A stretch of 64,000 nucleotides of DNA from Capitulum mitella. Taxonomy: Eukaryota; Arthropoda; Thecostraca; Pollicipedomorpha; Pollicipedidae. The position numbers and the translations under genes are program-made. Positions 48,598 to 59,457 of the stretch are shown in pieces; within the stretch, counting starts at the first letter, position 1; every line of letters begins with the position of its first letter. The notes beneath the pieces were generated by a model. It did not search any database. It had not been told where the DNA came from and saw nothing but the letters and a program-made list of their open reading frames with translations. The DNA lies in the NCBI GenBank assembly GCA_030062745.1, contig CP099854.1, positions 12,038,153 to 12,102,152 of the forward strand, in the 5' to 3' direction.

Positions 48598-49697
48598 GTG
48601 AGTACCGCATCTCCTCTCTCCCCGCGAGCCGCACGGACCGCAAAGGCACGCCGCACGTGCACGCACCGGATGTCTGCACGGGTCCGAAACTAGCCAACTA
48701 CTTGAGAGGAATTACTGAAGGGGAAGAGCAAATGATGGAGAGGAACCATGGCTGACGTTTCAAAGACGGAGGGAGTCGACATCAATTATTTTGTGAATAG
48801 AAAGACCTAAGAAACTTGCGGAAGTAGATATGCAGAACATGGGTGCGTTTCCGCTGTTTCATCCTCACTCTAGGAAGGTTGCGGGCATCTGTTTGCTTCT
48901 TTGAACACAACTGTGACCTCATCAGAACACCCGTCAGTCTACAAAGACAGACCCCAAATCATCATCCTGTGTGAGACTGCCCGACTGGTTCCATTTGCCG
49001 TAACAAAGTCACTTACAGGGCGAGATCGACAAAATAAGTGCATGCGCCAAAATGGCCACCGGCTGCGCTATCCAGCGACTCATTTGATGGCGTCCTTGGG
49101 TTTTCCGTCCGAGGACTAGATTTAAGAGCAGTTAATGGTGGAGATACCGTTTTCCTGGTTAACGTTTTTCGCCGTCAGTTCCCACGAATCGGCAGACAGC
49201 CTTGGCGGGCTGAAATGCAGAGTACGCAATTCATGTCAGCGTTACACCACGCTAAGAGGCGCACTTTGGGGACGAATCGCTCGGGAATCGCTCGATTTCA
49301 CCGCACACAAGCAGCGTGATTGTCAGGCAGCGTTCGCAGCGCGTGCCACGTCTGCGTTTCACAGGCGATGCGAGTAAGTGGGGAATTCTCGGAGTACAAT
49401 TTTAACTGGCTATTTCAAGGCAGGTTTCCACGACATTGGGGTAATTGCCACGGCGGCTTCCACTTGGTGGAAATGGTTAGCTTCTGGTCGCTTGTTGTCG
49501 CTTTGGTGACAAGTGACTTCAACGCAGAATGATTGCGCCTGGCTGCAGCTCTAAATCTATGAACTCTGACGCAGTTTAAAAATGAAACACTTGAGTACTG
49601 GGTCGCAAGGATCCTTGTTCTATATTCCAGTGATAGTTTATAAGGTAATACTGACTACAAACTCGGTCGGACTCTATGTGGTTTTTTTCCCGTAAAG
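48598..49697. other. Stretch between orphan exon and Pax exon 1
   Basis: No further exon recognised. The last 20 bp are a T-rich tract and CGTAAAG, which could act as a splice acceptor for the block containing the Pax start codon. TAATTG occurs at 49,442-49,447 in a GC-rich patch. Confidence 0.4.
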
Positions 49698-49833
49698 CCA
49701 CCAGACGGAAGCCGTGCTGCCTCCAGTGCACACGAGCGCGGAAGGGAACTACCTGTCTTTAGCGTCGGTCGGGACTGGAATAACCGTCGTATCACCTCCT
49801 CCGCCCCCTGTCTCCAGCGCGCCGCAGTGTGCG

Positions 49834-49870
49834 ATGCATCACCACTCTGCCGTCTTTGGCGAGTATCCGG
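49834..49870 (+). CDS. Pax2/5/8 first coding exon
   Basis: Encodes MHHHSAVFGEYP plus the first base of a Gly codon, then a donor CCGG/GTGAGG at 49,871. Joined to the exon at 59,292 it reads ...[14 protein letters not shown], a short N-terminal tail running straight into the paired domain, which is typical of Pax2/5/8. The ATG is the first in this frame after an in-frame TAA at 49,693. The frame is also open from 49,698, after a T-rich acceptor-like site, so the exon may start at 49,698 and carry 5' UTR (136 bp) or a longer N-terminus without its own ATG. No promoter is evident right upstream, so a further non-coding exon is likely. The start choice is inference; the phase match to the paired domain is seen directly. 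Confidence 0.65.
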
Positions 49871-51637
49871 GTGAGGTGGGGGGGACGCGATTCGCTGTCG
49901 GGCTCCTAGGCATCGTTGCCCGCTGTCTGGGAGTCGGAGGTTCCGCTCCGATGGGAACCGACTCCGCCGGGCCCGCGCCAGCCAAGGTTAAAAACGCTCC
50001 TGCCGTCCCACACTTTCACCGCACGGCGGTGCCCGGCGCAGTGGCTACGTGCGAGGGCCGGCGCTCGGAACGCCATTTGGATGTATATGTGACGCCGGTT
50101 CGTCCCTTTCGTCCTAGCTAAGAAAGGTCGATGTTCTGAGAAGAAAATCCGTCCAGCAAGGAGAGGTGCCATTTGAATGTCTCTGATTCCATAGTACCGA
50201 AGTGATAGCAGGTGTTCGAAGGTACTCTTACCAATACCCCAGGGGACCATGAAGCGTCACGGAGGGGGGACGTGACAGACGTAGCCGCAGAGATGGGCAG
50301 AGAGACGGGAGATGATCGTCCGTTTAACGTTTGTTTTGAATAACTGATGCCTTAGGTCTCATTGACACAATAAGTTCGAATTCTACTATGTACCACCCCA
50401 CAATGCCAACAGTATCTGCACCTCAGAAGAGGGAATATCTATGGGGCCGATCCAACAAGAAGGGACCAATAGAGCATGTCGGCTTGTGAACTTTCACGTC
50501 TTTTTGGAGGGGAAGGGGGGGCGAACACTGCATTTCCAGAACGTAACTGATGCTTGGAAAGGCTCGGCGCGTGATATTCAGCTTCATGGACTAGTCAACA
50601 GCGATGAATAACGCTTTCCGTGAACCGAAAATGACGCGTCATGGCATGAGTCATGAGTATCGTGCCGAAATGCTGCTCTGGTAAAGCCGTTATCATTGCC
50701 AGAATTTATGATGGAAGTCCTACTGGCCTTGGGACGGTACAAGGTATTTACTCTTGATCGGAGCCCAGAGGTGTAGAAAAATAACTACGAAAAATTGATT
50801 TGTATTCAGTTTTGCTTGGACAAAGTTACGTTTCGTTTCCCGTTAAAATCTTCTGCACCTTCAACTTAATGTGTGAATGTGAGGGGGAGAATGGAGTTCT
50901 TTTTCCACAAAACTCCTTTCCACCTTGAAAAAGATACATGAAGTTGGAGTGACCAGCAAACAGTCAAAAATACATCAAAATAGTTAAAGAAACCCAGGTC
51001 CAAATCTCCAGCTGACTGAGTCTTTCCGTCGCTGAAACAGGCGTACGTCTTATTGAAAGAGTCTGTGAACCCGTTGCTTTATATGGGTACAAAATGCCTG
51101 CTGGATAGACAACAATAATTTTGACTCATTGAGCATGCGACCAGATTAAAGCGGAATGAGTTTACGTCATGCAGTGCAAAGCCAAGAGATAATGGTGTGC
51201 CGAGCATGTTAAGTGGATATTAGGCAACCTGCTGTTCCATTTTCCCAAGTGCTTTGGCGAGTCTCTAGACTCAGTTATTATGGACCTCTGTTTTACAGAG
51301 TAGGGCAGAAATTCATAGTGTTGGGCGTCGCAGATTTAACAGCACAGGCCACTGAGCTGTTTTGTTTACAATTCATTTCTGAATAAGGTCGTTCTCTGAT
51401 TATTTGGCGCAAGAATTCTGAAATCATGATTGCTTGCTGAACGAATCCTGCACTCCCTATCTGCTCCACGCGGTTCACATTCCTGTGCGATCTCATAGTC
51501 CGCGATTTGAGTTCTACTGAAACGAGATGAAAATGTATCACATGTGCTGCTGTAAAAAAACGGAACCAGTTTTTGCCTCGTAAAGCGTAGCATCAAAGCA
51601 CGGTGTACGTGTTACCGGCGCTCATGTCCTGGCTAGG

Positions 51638-51729
51638 AGACCCAGGGTTCAGTCCTCACCAGACCCAGGGTTCAAGCCTCACCAGACCCAGGGTTCAGTC
51701 CTCACCAGACCCAGGGTTCAGTTCTCACC
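51638..51729 (+). repeat. 23-bp tandem repeat, four units
   Basis: AGACCCAGGGTTCAGTCCTC plus ACC is repeated at exact 23-bp steps from 51,638 to 51,707 with one or two changes per unit. It lies inside Pax intron 1. Confidence 0.95.
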
Positions 51730-52139
51730 AGACGATGAACACGCGGGTCGGAAACGTCACCCGGATTTCTCACCACGTAGAATTGCCAAACTGACCAGAG
51801 AAGGCCAACCCAAAATGGAAATGGCCACACAAAAATATCTTAGGGTTTGAAAATCTGGCCGGGCTTGGGTCGGCGGCTGAGCTTTAAATACGCCCAGCTT
51901 TGGTACCCCGCGACTACGCAGCGTCAGCAAACTGGACGTCAGCAACAACGTAGTGCGCGAAAGCATCATACCCAAATCACGCACCAGCCACCAATGTACA
52001 GCCGTGAACAGCACTCCTACAACTAGGACCTGAATTGCATCGCACGCGACGTTGGCACAGGCGCAGCTCGGCATCCGCCTGGCGTCCTGGAAATGAACTG
52101 AGGCCTGCTGAGCCCGGCTGGACGTAAGAAGGGACGGAC

Positions 52140-54000
52140 CCGTCCAGAGGTGGAGATTCGGCACCTCATTCCTCGGACTGCTCGCGAGTCAAAAGCAGCG
52201 TTCTGGGCCTCCCCCTCCCCTGCATGCAAAATAATGGACTCGCCCGCGATGTGCTGGCCACAGGGCGTGGACGGTGGCCGACTGGGACCGGAAGTTCCCC
52301 CTCCCCCTATCGGCCGGCCGGCCGGACGGCTGTCTGCGTGACGGCAGCGGGAAGCGGGACAGCGGGACAGTCGGGACGTCCGGCAGCGGGACAGTCGGGA
52401 CAGTCGGGACGCCCGGGACAGCGAGGTTCGGTCGTCACGGCGGCCAGACGGGAAATATGCGTCGGCGCCACTGGGCTCGCAGCATCCCCCGGCGTGTCGC
52501 GCTCCCGGCAGAGAATCCGGAGCCGAACCCGGTCCGTGGTGGCCGCGTCGGACGCAGGACTTTATGGAGAGGTGTCTGCAGGGGGAGAAGCCGCAGCCTC
52601 GTCGCGTTCCGCACATGCTGCGGCCTAGGTGGTGCTGGCGCTCCGTGGCGACTTGGAAATATTCGTGCGACGACGATGAAAAAAATATCTGGTGAACGTC
52701 CTGGTAAGTGCTAATTTCTGTCGCAGCTTCAAATCAAGGTGCAAATGCATGTCAGCGCTTTTGCCGGATAGTCCAGAGTACAGGGTTCATGGAGTTCAGA
52801 GTTCTCCAGAGGCATGTTGTGCTGTGCTTCCTGGTTCCGCCGTCGCCGCGGTGCTCATGCACCGTTTGGTGGGGACAGCGTGTAGTGACTGCTCGGTATG
52901 CACGGCGCCGCCTCGCACCGCCTCGGGCTATTTGTGCAGGCGCCGGGAGACCGGCGAGATGAAGAATGCGCGAGATCCAAGTCGATTAGGGGCTGTGGGC
53001 GCCTCTGGTGGATCAAGCCCGTCAGCAGACGGCCGCCGACCCGCGGGTGCCGACACGACGTTCCGAAACACTGCCGTCACCTGTCCTCGGCGATAGCTCA
53101 GCGACAGCTCAGCGTCAGTCCGGACACTGCCGCCTGTTGGCGCTCGGAGACAGCTTAACAATAGCTCAGCGTCAGTCCGGACACTGCCGCCTACTGGCAC
53201 TCGGAGACAGCTCGGCGATAGCCCGGCGTCGGGCCGGGCACTGCCGCCTGCTGGCGTTCGGAGATGGCTCAGCGCCGTACCGCCAGACCCGACACTCCTG
53301 CCCCATAACCTCGGCGATAGCTCAGCAGACAGCGGATAGCGCAGTCAGCTCGCCGGAGCCGAACTGAACCGTTCCACCAGCTGATCGGCTCAGGCGGTCG
53401 CCCCCGACAATGTGGTGCTGATGGGGTTGTATTCATTCCTCGCGTCGTGGCTCAGGAGTAGGCGCCACTGCCAGCGGCAGTCAGGTGTCTTATCCGAATG
53501 CAGGATGCTCGGGAGCAGCCGACGATTTGCTTCAGTGGCGTTGCTTGGGAAGCACAGCAGTCTGCGTTGGCTTTTAGCTGACTTCTTGGCGAGACTTCCT
53601 CGTCGCGGCGGACTGCTGGGAAGAGTTCCGTGATGAAACCGCCGCCGATGTCGCGGTCTTGTCAAGTGTCCCGTCTCGACGCCTTCAACGTTCTCCGAGA
53701 CCTACCCAAATAGCCACGTCCTTCCCTCCACGCACGCATGTATCCCGTGCCCTGCGGCGCGGCTTTCCAGCTCAGCGGCAGCGCCGTGGCCCGGGCTGCT
53801 CGGCGTCAGCGGGCCGCTGTGACGGTCAGCCCGGGTCCAGCAGGATGACGCCGCCGATTGATCGCAGTTGGCCGACACAAGGCCGCCGGATGCCCCGGGG
53901 CGATTCGCCGCTGTGTGTCTTTTCGTCTGCCTGCGTGGGCTGAGGCGGCTGGGCATTGTCCCGGCAACAGCACCTCACGTCTCGGAATAGACGGTAACGC
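52140..54000. promoter_or_regulatory. Broad GC-rich region of Pax intron 1
   Basis: About 1.9 kb of CpG-dense DNA with open frames on all strands and no recognised protein. It includes (GGGACAGTC)n-type repeats at about 52,338-52,425 and the 57-bp array at 53,115-53,285. Possible intronic regulatory DNA, by composition only. Confidence 0.3.
53115..53285 (+). repeat. 57-bp tandem repeat, three units in an open frame
   Basis: TCAGTCCGGACACTGCCGCC starts units at 53,115, 53,172 and 53,229, exactly 57 bp apart. Related CGGCGATAGCTCAGC fragments extend it to about 53,085 and 53,340. As 57 is divisible by three, the surrounding frame (53,008-53,367) shows a 19-residue repeat with SGHCRLLALGDS at its core. 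I see no sign that it is translated. Confidence 0.9.
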
Positions 54001-54679
54001 ACGCAGCTGTCTTCTGGCTGTGACTGGTGGCAGCGGGGTCTTGTGATGCTAACGTGTTGTTTCGGGATGGATCGTAAGGTACGCGACCACGACCGGCCAC
54101 TTCAGTGTAGTAGGATCTCTTCTCATTATTCCGGCTTTACTTTAAACAATGCTGGCGAATTTAAAGATCAGAAAGCCTCGTCGGGCTGCCTCGATACGCA
54201 TGGGCGAGTCTTTGGATCAGTGGTTGTGCGATTCTTTAGGCTGTGTGCATTCATGCGTGGGGAACTAACTTCCTCTGGCTTCCTCCACAATTTAGCCCAT
54301 GTCGACAGCAGCTGGCAGCTGGCGTGTTTGTGGGATACAATGGTCGCTGTTCAGGTTGCTTTGGTTGCTAGAGTTCATCGAGAATGGCATGCGATCGGAT
54401 TCGTCGCCACACAGTTCATCTGAGCTAAAACAGGATTATCACTGAACTGCTGTACACATTGAACATGCTAACCAAAAACAACCGTTGCATGATTTTAAGC
54501 GTAGAGCTAAGTTGCATCTCCACTGTTTGAAACTTCAGTTTTAGAAAAACGAATTCAAGATTTCATCTCACGCCAATCATGCCGGTTATATAAAGCCAAG
54601 CATGCTGATGCCAGGTACAGGATGCTGTGCCATGGTGCGGTAAATAACACTTATCATGACATGCATGGCTCACAGGAGG

Positions 54680-55330
54680 CGCCTCGGCCAAGCGCTCCAG
54701 TAGGTGCTCATTTACCACCGCACCTCCCGCCGCCGCCGCCGTCGGCGGCTCCCTCGCTGCTGGGGAGACCGGAAGTGGTGGCGTGGCGCGCGCCGGCGCG
54801 GCGGCATCGCAGAACGCTGTCGACGTACACACCCCCGGTTACACACACGCATACACACGGCCGGCCGGTAATGACCGGCTTCCGGTGCGGTCGCGGAGCC
54901 GCCGAGTCCGCAGACAGTGTCGGTAACTGTCGGAACTGTAGCAACAGACGGAACTGTGAATGTTTTCTCGGAGCAGACGGCACTATGGACACGGACAGAA
55001 CAAAGGGAATCGTGTGTACTGTCGGTACCGGTGAAAAGAACTGTCGGGACTCATTGAACTGGTGGGACGGTCGGGACAGGCGGAACTGTCGAGGCCGTTG
55101 GGACCGGTCCAATTTCATACTGTCAGAACTGTCGGGGTTACACGGTCGGTTCGATTTTTTTTTGTCGTAAAGTGTATATTGTCGGTGGTTTCGGGCGGTC
55201 GGCTCGGTGCCTGCAATTCCTCAGCCGCGTAGGGCCCTGTCGAGCCGTAGCTCGTTCTCGGCACGTCTGGCGATACAGTCGGTATCGGTTCACTGACCCG
55301 GGGCGGAACTGTGACCCAAACCGGAAACGA
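54680..55330. promoter_or_regulatory. GC-rich segment with (GGAACTGTC)n-like repeats
   Basis: The CpG-rich start (CCGCCGCCGCCGTCGGCGGC) is followed from about 54,915 to 55,135 by scattered GGAACTGTCGG and GGGACGGTCGG words, a degenerate simple repeat similar to that at 52.3 kb. No exon recognised. Confidence 0.35.
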
Positions 55331-55559
55331 GCACCCCAGGAGTCCGTTAGGCAGTCTTGCCAGGGGTATTGTTACCTGTACGTATGGTTTAATCATCGAC
55401 GTATCGGTCGATGATTCATCCTTCTCCTTCAGGTCGGTTCCTCCTAGTGATGGGTTGCGTATCACAGTATCGAATCGTATCCTTCGTTAGCCGTGCGCTT
55501 GTAACCACTGTTGACCACTGAGCTGCGACCGGCAGTCACTGCAGCCTCAGACCGGGATC

Positions 55560-55900
55560 GGCGGCCCAAGTTCCACTAGGGTATGACGTCATCAGGACGG
55601 GCCGCGGGCCGGCCGTTATGGGTGGGAAGACGAGCAGCGCGGTCACGTGACCGGGGCGGGGACGACACCCGCTTCCGGTGGTCGCCACTCGCCGGCAGTT
55701 TGCTACTTCCGGCGGCGGGGAGGCGAGCTGCGGCGCTGAATGTAATGGGAGGTTCGGCGTGTTTTATGCAGGAAACGACCGAGCCTTGTTTCGTGTGGAC
55801 GGAAGATCGCCGAGGAAATTGTCATCGAAGGAAGAGACCAAACCTGTGATATCATGCCGTGTTCACGTGGATTTTTGTTTTCTTGTGGCGGCGGGCGAAG
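55560..55900. promoter_or_regulatory. GC-rich segment with TGACGTCA
   Basis: A perfect CRE-type TGACGTCA at 55,584-55,591 followed by CpG-dense sequence with repeated CTTCCGG (ETS-like) words at about 55,672 and 55,705. A candidate intronic promoter or enhancer. Confidence 0.35.
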
Positions 55901-56299
55901 CACGGGGATGGGTGATGGGGAAGATCAGCCTTATTACAAACGGCGCAGGCGACTGTCGAACTTACTGTGTCCATTAAGCTCATGCCAAAATGCAGTTGCA
56001 TCACAGTTCTTGTGCTGTTCAGCTGCCCAGCTCACAGGCGAGCAAACGACATATGCATCGGACTTACCGGACCCCTTAGTTGGCTTTGTGTTATAGCATT
56101 CGCGAGTTCGATCCTGACCAAGGACACCAAACGCCAAGCGTGTGAACACCCAGGACGTCAAACACCAGCAGTTGACTACGTCAACAACAGACTGGTGGCA
56201 TAGGTTGCACTAATGCCGTCGGCTCTGCTGCATCGCGAGAGTGGAAAAACAACAGCTGAAAGCACACCGTTATGTGTAATTACGGCGCCGGATTCCAAA

Positions 56300-57180
56300 A
56301 GGTCGGGTCTACGGGGCAGCACGGGCAGCTGCAACAGCTGCAGCGCTCTCGTTAGCTCCTGAGCACGGCTTCTGACCAGCTGCCGTGCCGTTACCGCGCG
56401 GAAAGTCAGAGGCGCGGGCGGAGGTCAAGTCCGGGCTGGCACGTCCCGGCCGTGAAGAGCACCGTCATCCGACCTCTCCACTATCCCGCCAGCGGCCGAC
56501 GCGCGCTTGCTGCGAACAGCGCGCTGATCAGGCTCGATCTCTTCTGCTGTGCTCGGCTCCGTTCTCGGCCTACGGCACCTCATCTGGGCCGTCAGGTGAC
56601 CTGGGGTCGTTAGTAGCTCGCCTGTCTCAGTCCACGTCACCGCAGCGGCCGGTGGGTTTCAGTGGGCCGTGCTGGCGTTGCCCGCTCGCTCTGAAACACT
56701 TCACTGGCGACTTCGCCGTGCGGCCGCTTAGTTTTATATTGAAGGCACTGTCAGGCAAACGGGGCTCTCTGCGACTGCCATCATCTGCTGGATCACACGT
56801 GGTGACGAAAACACCCCTCGTTTGCTGCGGCCACGCAGTGAACAGGGCAGGGCGTCAGTCATCCTGAGGACTGGCACATTAACTCCTACCCAGAGCACAG
56901 CAAACTCACGCACAGACGCGCAGCGCAGCAGTCCTACCAGCCAAAACTTCGCCGAGAACACGACAATCGCGTCCTGCGGGACCAGCCGAAAACGTCAAGA
57001 CCAAACAGGCATTCTCCGTCCGTAAGACTCCCCTGGGCGCTGAACATTTTAAGGCTGACTCGTTCTCACTGTAAACGCGCACTTCCGTCGCCCACGCAAA
57101 GCGCGGGCATTCCTGTTTCCGGTGCGTCGGTTCTGCGCGCTTCATTCCCCCCCCCCACGGATGTCGAGAGAGCGTCCCGG
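56300..57180. promoter_or_regulatory. GC-rich segment of Pax intron 1
   Basis: CpG-dense sequence with overlapping open frames on both strands and no recognised protein. CAGCTGC words cluster at about 56,328-56,344. Confidence 0.3.
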
Positions 57181-57758
57181 ACGAGCTGCAGAAGCCATTG
57201 ACCCGCTGGTTCGCGCTGCCAACGTAGAGCGATGTCATTGTCCGAGCTTCGTTCCCTTGGGCAAACAAAGCGGTACAGGCTGCAGACACTTGCCAAGACC
57301 TTCCGGGGGTGGGGACAAATGTCAATATTTTTTATATGCCACTGGCGTATGATAAAATGAATACCACAAAGGAGCAATTTTACGTAAGTTACGGTACATG
57401 TTTCACGCAGAGAGAGAAAAAAAACATGTTTCCTTTTGTAGCATGCTCATGATGAATCACTAAATACGTAGTGTAGGCCGCTTGGTTCTGGGGAGGGATG
57501 GCCCCCCTCCTCCTCCCCACTTCCTCCTTTGGCTACGTCGCTGACAATCTGCGTAGAAACGCTCTAAAAGTTCGTGGTGCCAAAGCCATTTTTGTCAGTT
57601 TCGTTCCATCCAAGATGGAACAGAATCATTGCTAACATTATCGGTAGTTATGGCCGCCGCTCTACCCGTTACGCACATGATTGAAGAAGATGGTTCTTAA
57701 AACTTGGCAGGAGCGCTGTAAACGGATGACGCTGGAATTGGAACTGTGTGCCCAGTTT

Positions 57759-57779
57759 GTCTGTCTGTCTGTCTGTCTG
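57759..57779 (+). repeat. (GTCT)5 microsatellite
   Basis: Five consecutive GTCT units in Pax intron 1. Confidence 0.9.
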
Positions 57780-57914
57780 AGTCTGAGCAGATTTATCTCG
57801 CCGTCAGAGTCGATCCGAGTCAGGAGAAATTCGTCTGCCAGCAAGACATAAATTAGGTGGCGCGGATAGATCTGTTATGTAACGTCAGTGCCACAAGCCT
57901 AATGACCTCGAAGT

Positions 57915-57945
57915 CGGTGCGCCTCTAAGCCCCAGTAATCAGTCA
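57915..57945 (+). repeat. Dispersed repeat family E, copy 2
   Basis: Shares CGGTGCGCCTCTAAGCCCCA and the preceding AATGACC with 48,038-48,066. Same orientation. Confidence 0.6.
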
Positions 57946-58559
57946 TTGCCACAACGCGGTCGTCCGTGGTCTGTGTGACCCTCTCAGTTTCGACAAAACA
58001 GAGCTGGCTGCGCGTCCTATTCAAGGTGCCGTTTCCGAATAAGACTGAGCACCGTTCGTCGTCACTGCATCACTTCACATCACTGCACTGTCCAATTCTG
58101 GCAGATGGCCTGCCAAGGAGTCCAGTTCTCGTGACCTCCTCGGAGCAGACTCACCGTTAGGGCCGCAGACGAGCGAACACAGCGTGACGTGTCGCTGGAG
58201 AACCTCATTTCCCCTGCATAATGTGCACGTTTGGTTTTGGTTTCAGGAAAATGTCCCCCTCAGAGGGGTGGCAAGAGCACCAATCACGCACTCACCGAAG
58301 ACGGTGAGTAAGCACCAGCACGAGCATGGCACCATGCACTGTTCAACCCCTCGCCATGCCCCTGTCGGTGGGGGCCCTTGGTAAGCCCCTGCTCGCTCAC
58401 CTGTGATCTTCAGCAGGGGCAGGGTGACTCGTGCCAGGGGCAGAGTCCCCGTGTCGGGCAGCAGCAAAGGCAGCTTCCCACGTGTCAGTGTGTAAGGACA
58501 ACGCTATGGATTCAGGACCACGTCAGCAAACGCCGCAAGAAACTTCGTCACTCTCAAAT

Positions 58560-58700
58560 TGAAGAGAACTCGTGCTGGCGACGTCAGTGCTGAACTGGGA
58601 CGCCCTGGCGGCGTCAGTGCTGAACTGTGATGCTCTGGCAGCGCAAGAGCATCACAGTTCAGTATTGTGAACTGTGGACTGTGATGAACTGTGATGCTCT
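58560..58700. repeat. 35-bp direct repeat and 17-bp perfect hairpin
   Basis: GTCAGTGCTGAACTG is repeated 35 bp apart (about 58,583 and 58,613). It is followed by CTGAACTGTGATGCTCT (58,620-58,636) and its exact complement (58,646-58,662) with a 9-base loop. Partial copies of GAACTGTGATG follow. An intronic hairpin of unknown role. Confidence 0.85.
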
Positions 58701-59095
58701 GACGATGTTGGTAGCCACTTTCTGTTTTCAGGCGCTAGATTACGCCTAAATGCGAAACAACAGAGCGAAGTAGATAAGACGTTTGAGAATGAACCACACT
58801 GTTCGTGCTCTTGTAGTTCGCTCTTGGTTTGTTGGTGCCCGCTCACTGACCTGGCTGCCTTTCTGAGCACCGGGCCTGCTAGCTGACTGTTATTTTTGGC
58901 TCGTTATTTGTGACGTACCTGGATCCCAACTGAATGCGGAATGCGGAATGAGCCCGTTTTGTATCGGATCCATCGCTGACCTAGGCGTGTCATTGCGTTA
59001 GCTCGGAAAGGCCATGTCCCGCCAGAGGAGAGCGGTGTCGAAGTTACGCAATCGGAAGCAAAATGAGGGAAACCCGCATTCCACCGGGATCCAGG

Positions 59096-59315
59096 CTTAA
59101 GTCTGCACGGTACCGGGTCGACGTGACCCCTGCCTTGACCCCCGTGACCTATGGCCTCAGCTTACGGCGGGGCGAACCAGCTGGGTTGTGACCCCTGTCC
59201 TGACGCCGTGTACTCTGTCCCTAGGTCACGGCTCGGTGAACCAGCTGTGCTATGTAACCCCTGCCTTGACTTACGTGACCTCTGTCGTCAGGTCACGGCG
59301 GGGTGAACCAGCTGG
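59096..59315 (+). repeat. Tandem copies of the Pax exon 2 splice acceptor and exon start
   Basis: The first ~24 nt of exon 2 (GTCACGGCGGGGTGAACCAG...) plus the intron sequence before it (ACCCCTGCCTTGAC...GTGACCTCTGTCGTCAG) are repeated. Exon-start copies stand at 59,161 (after CCTCAG), 59,225 (after CCCTAG) and the true 59,292 (after CGTCAG), spaced 64 and 67 bp. A further partial copy precedes 59,161. Use of the upstream acceptors would add 67 or 131 nt and shift the frame, so 59,292 is the productive site. Confidence 0.85.
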
Positions 59316-59457
59316 GCGGCGTGTTCGTGAACGGCCGTCCGCTGCCTGACATGGTACGCCATAAGATCGTCGAGCTGGCCCACAACGGCGTGCGCGCCTG
59401 CGACATCTCCCGCCAGCTGCGCGTCAGTCACGGCTGTGTCAGCAAGATCCTCTCCAG
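59292..59457 (+). CDS. Pax2/5/8 exon 2, N-terminal (PAI) paired subdomain
   Basis: A 166-bp exon, the same length as exon 2 of vertebrate Pax2, from acceptor TCGTCAG to donor TCCAG/GTCGGT. Residues 13-67: begins [15 protein letters not shown] (beta-hairpin of the paired domain), then RPLPD, a helix with [10 protein letters not shown], and the helix-turn-helix [16 protein letters not shown]. The paired domain binds DNA, and Pax2/5/8 proteins are nuclear regulators of sense-organ, eye and neural fates. Compared with the usual VVRQRI and VRPCDIS, this copy reads MVRHKI and VRACDIS (His36, Lys37, Ala48). It ends in phase 2 and shares an Arg codon with exon 3. The family call rests on near-identity through the motif plus the octapeptide in exon 4. 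Confidence 0.97.

Larger units (their letters stand above)
49871..59291 (+). other. Pax intron 1 (9.4 kb)
   Basis: A long intron between the N-terminal tail and the paired domain. It holds GC-rich islands (about 52.1-54.0, 54.7-55.3, 55.6-55.9 and 56.3-57.2 kb), several tandem repeats listed separately, a perfect TGACGTCA at 55,584-55,591, and no exon that I can defend. Large CpG-rich first introns in Pax genes commonly hold enhancers. That function is inferred here. Confidence 0.55.

Noticed and set aside
48405-49870. Splicing the orphan exon at 48,405 to the block starting at 49,698
   Set aside because: The phases do not match: the joined frame reaches a stop after about 22 codons and does not enter the paired domain frame.
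52023-52714. Frames of up to 197 codons around 52.0-52.7 kb as an intronic gene
   Set aside because: Stop-poor GC-rich DNA with (GGGACAGTC)n repeats; repetitive Ser/Arg and Gly/Thr strings on both strands.
56080-56125. B-box-like GAGTTCGATCCTGACC in Pax intron 1
   Set aside because: An isolated match with no A box or stems.
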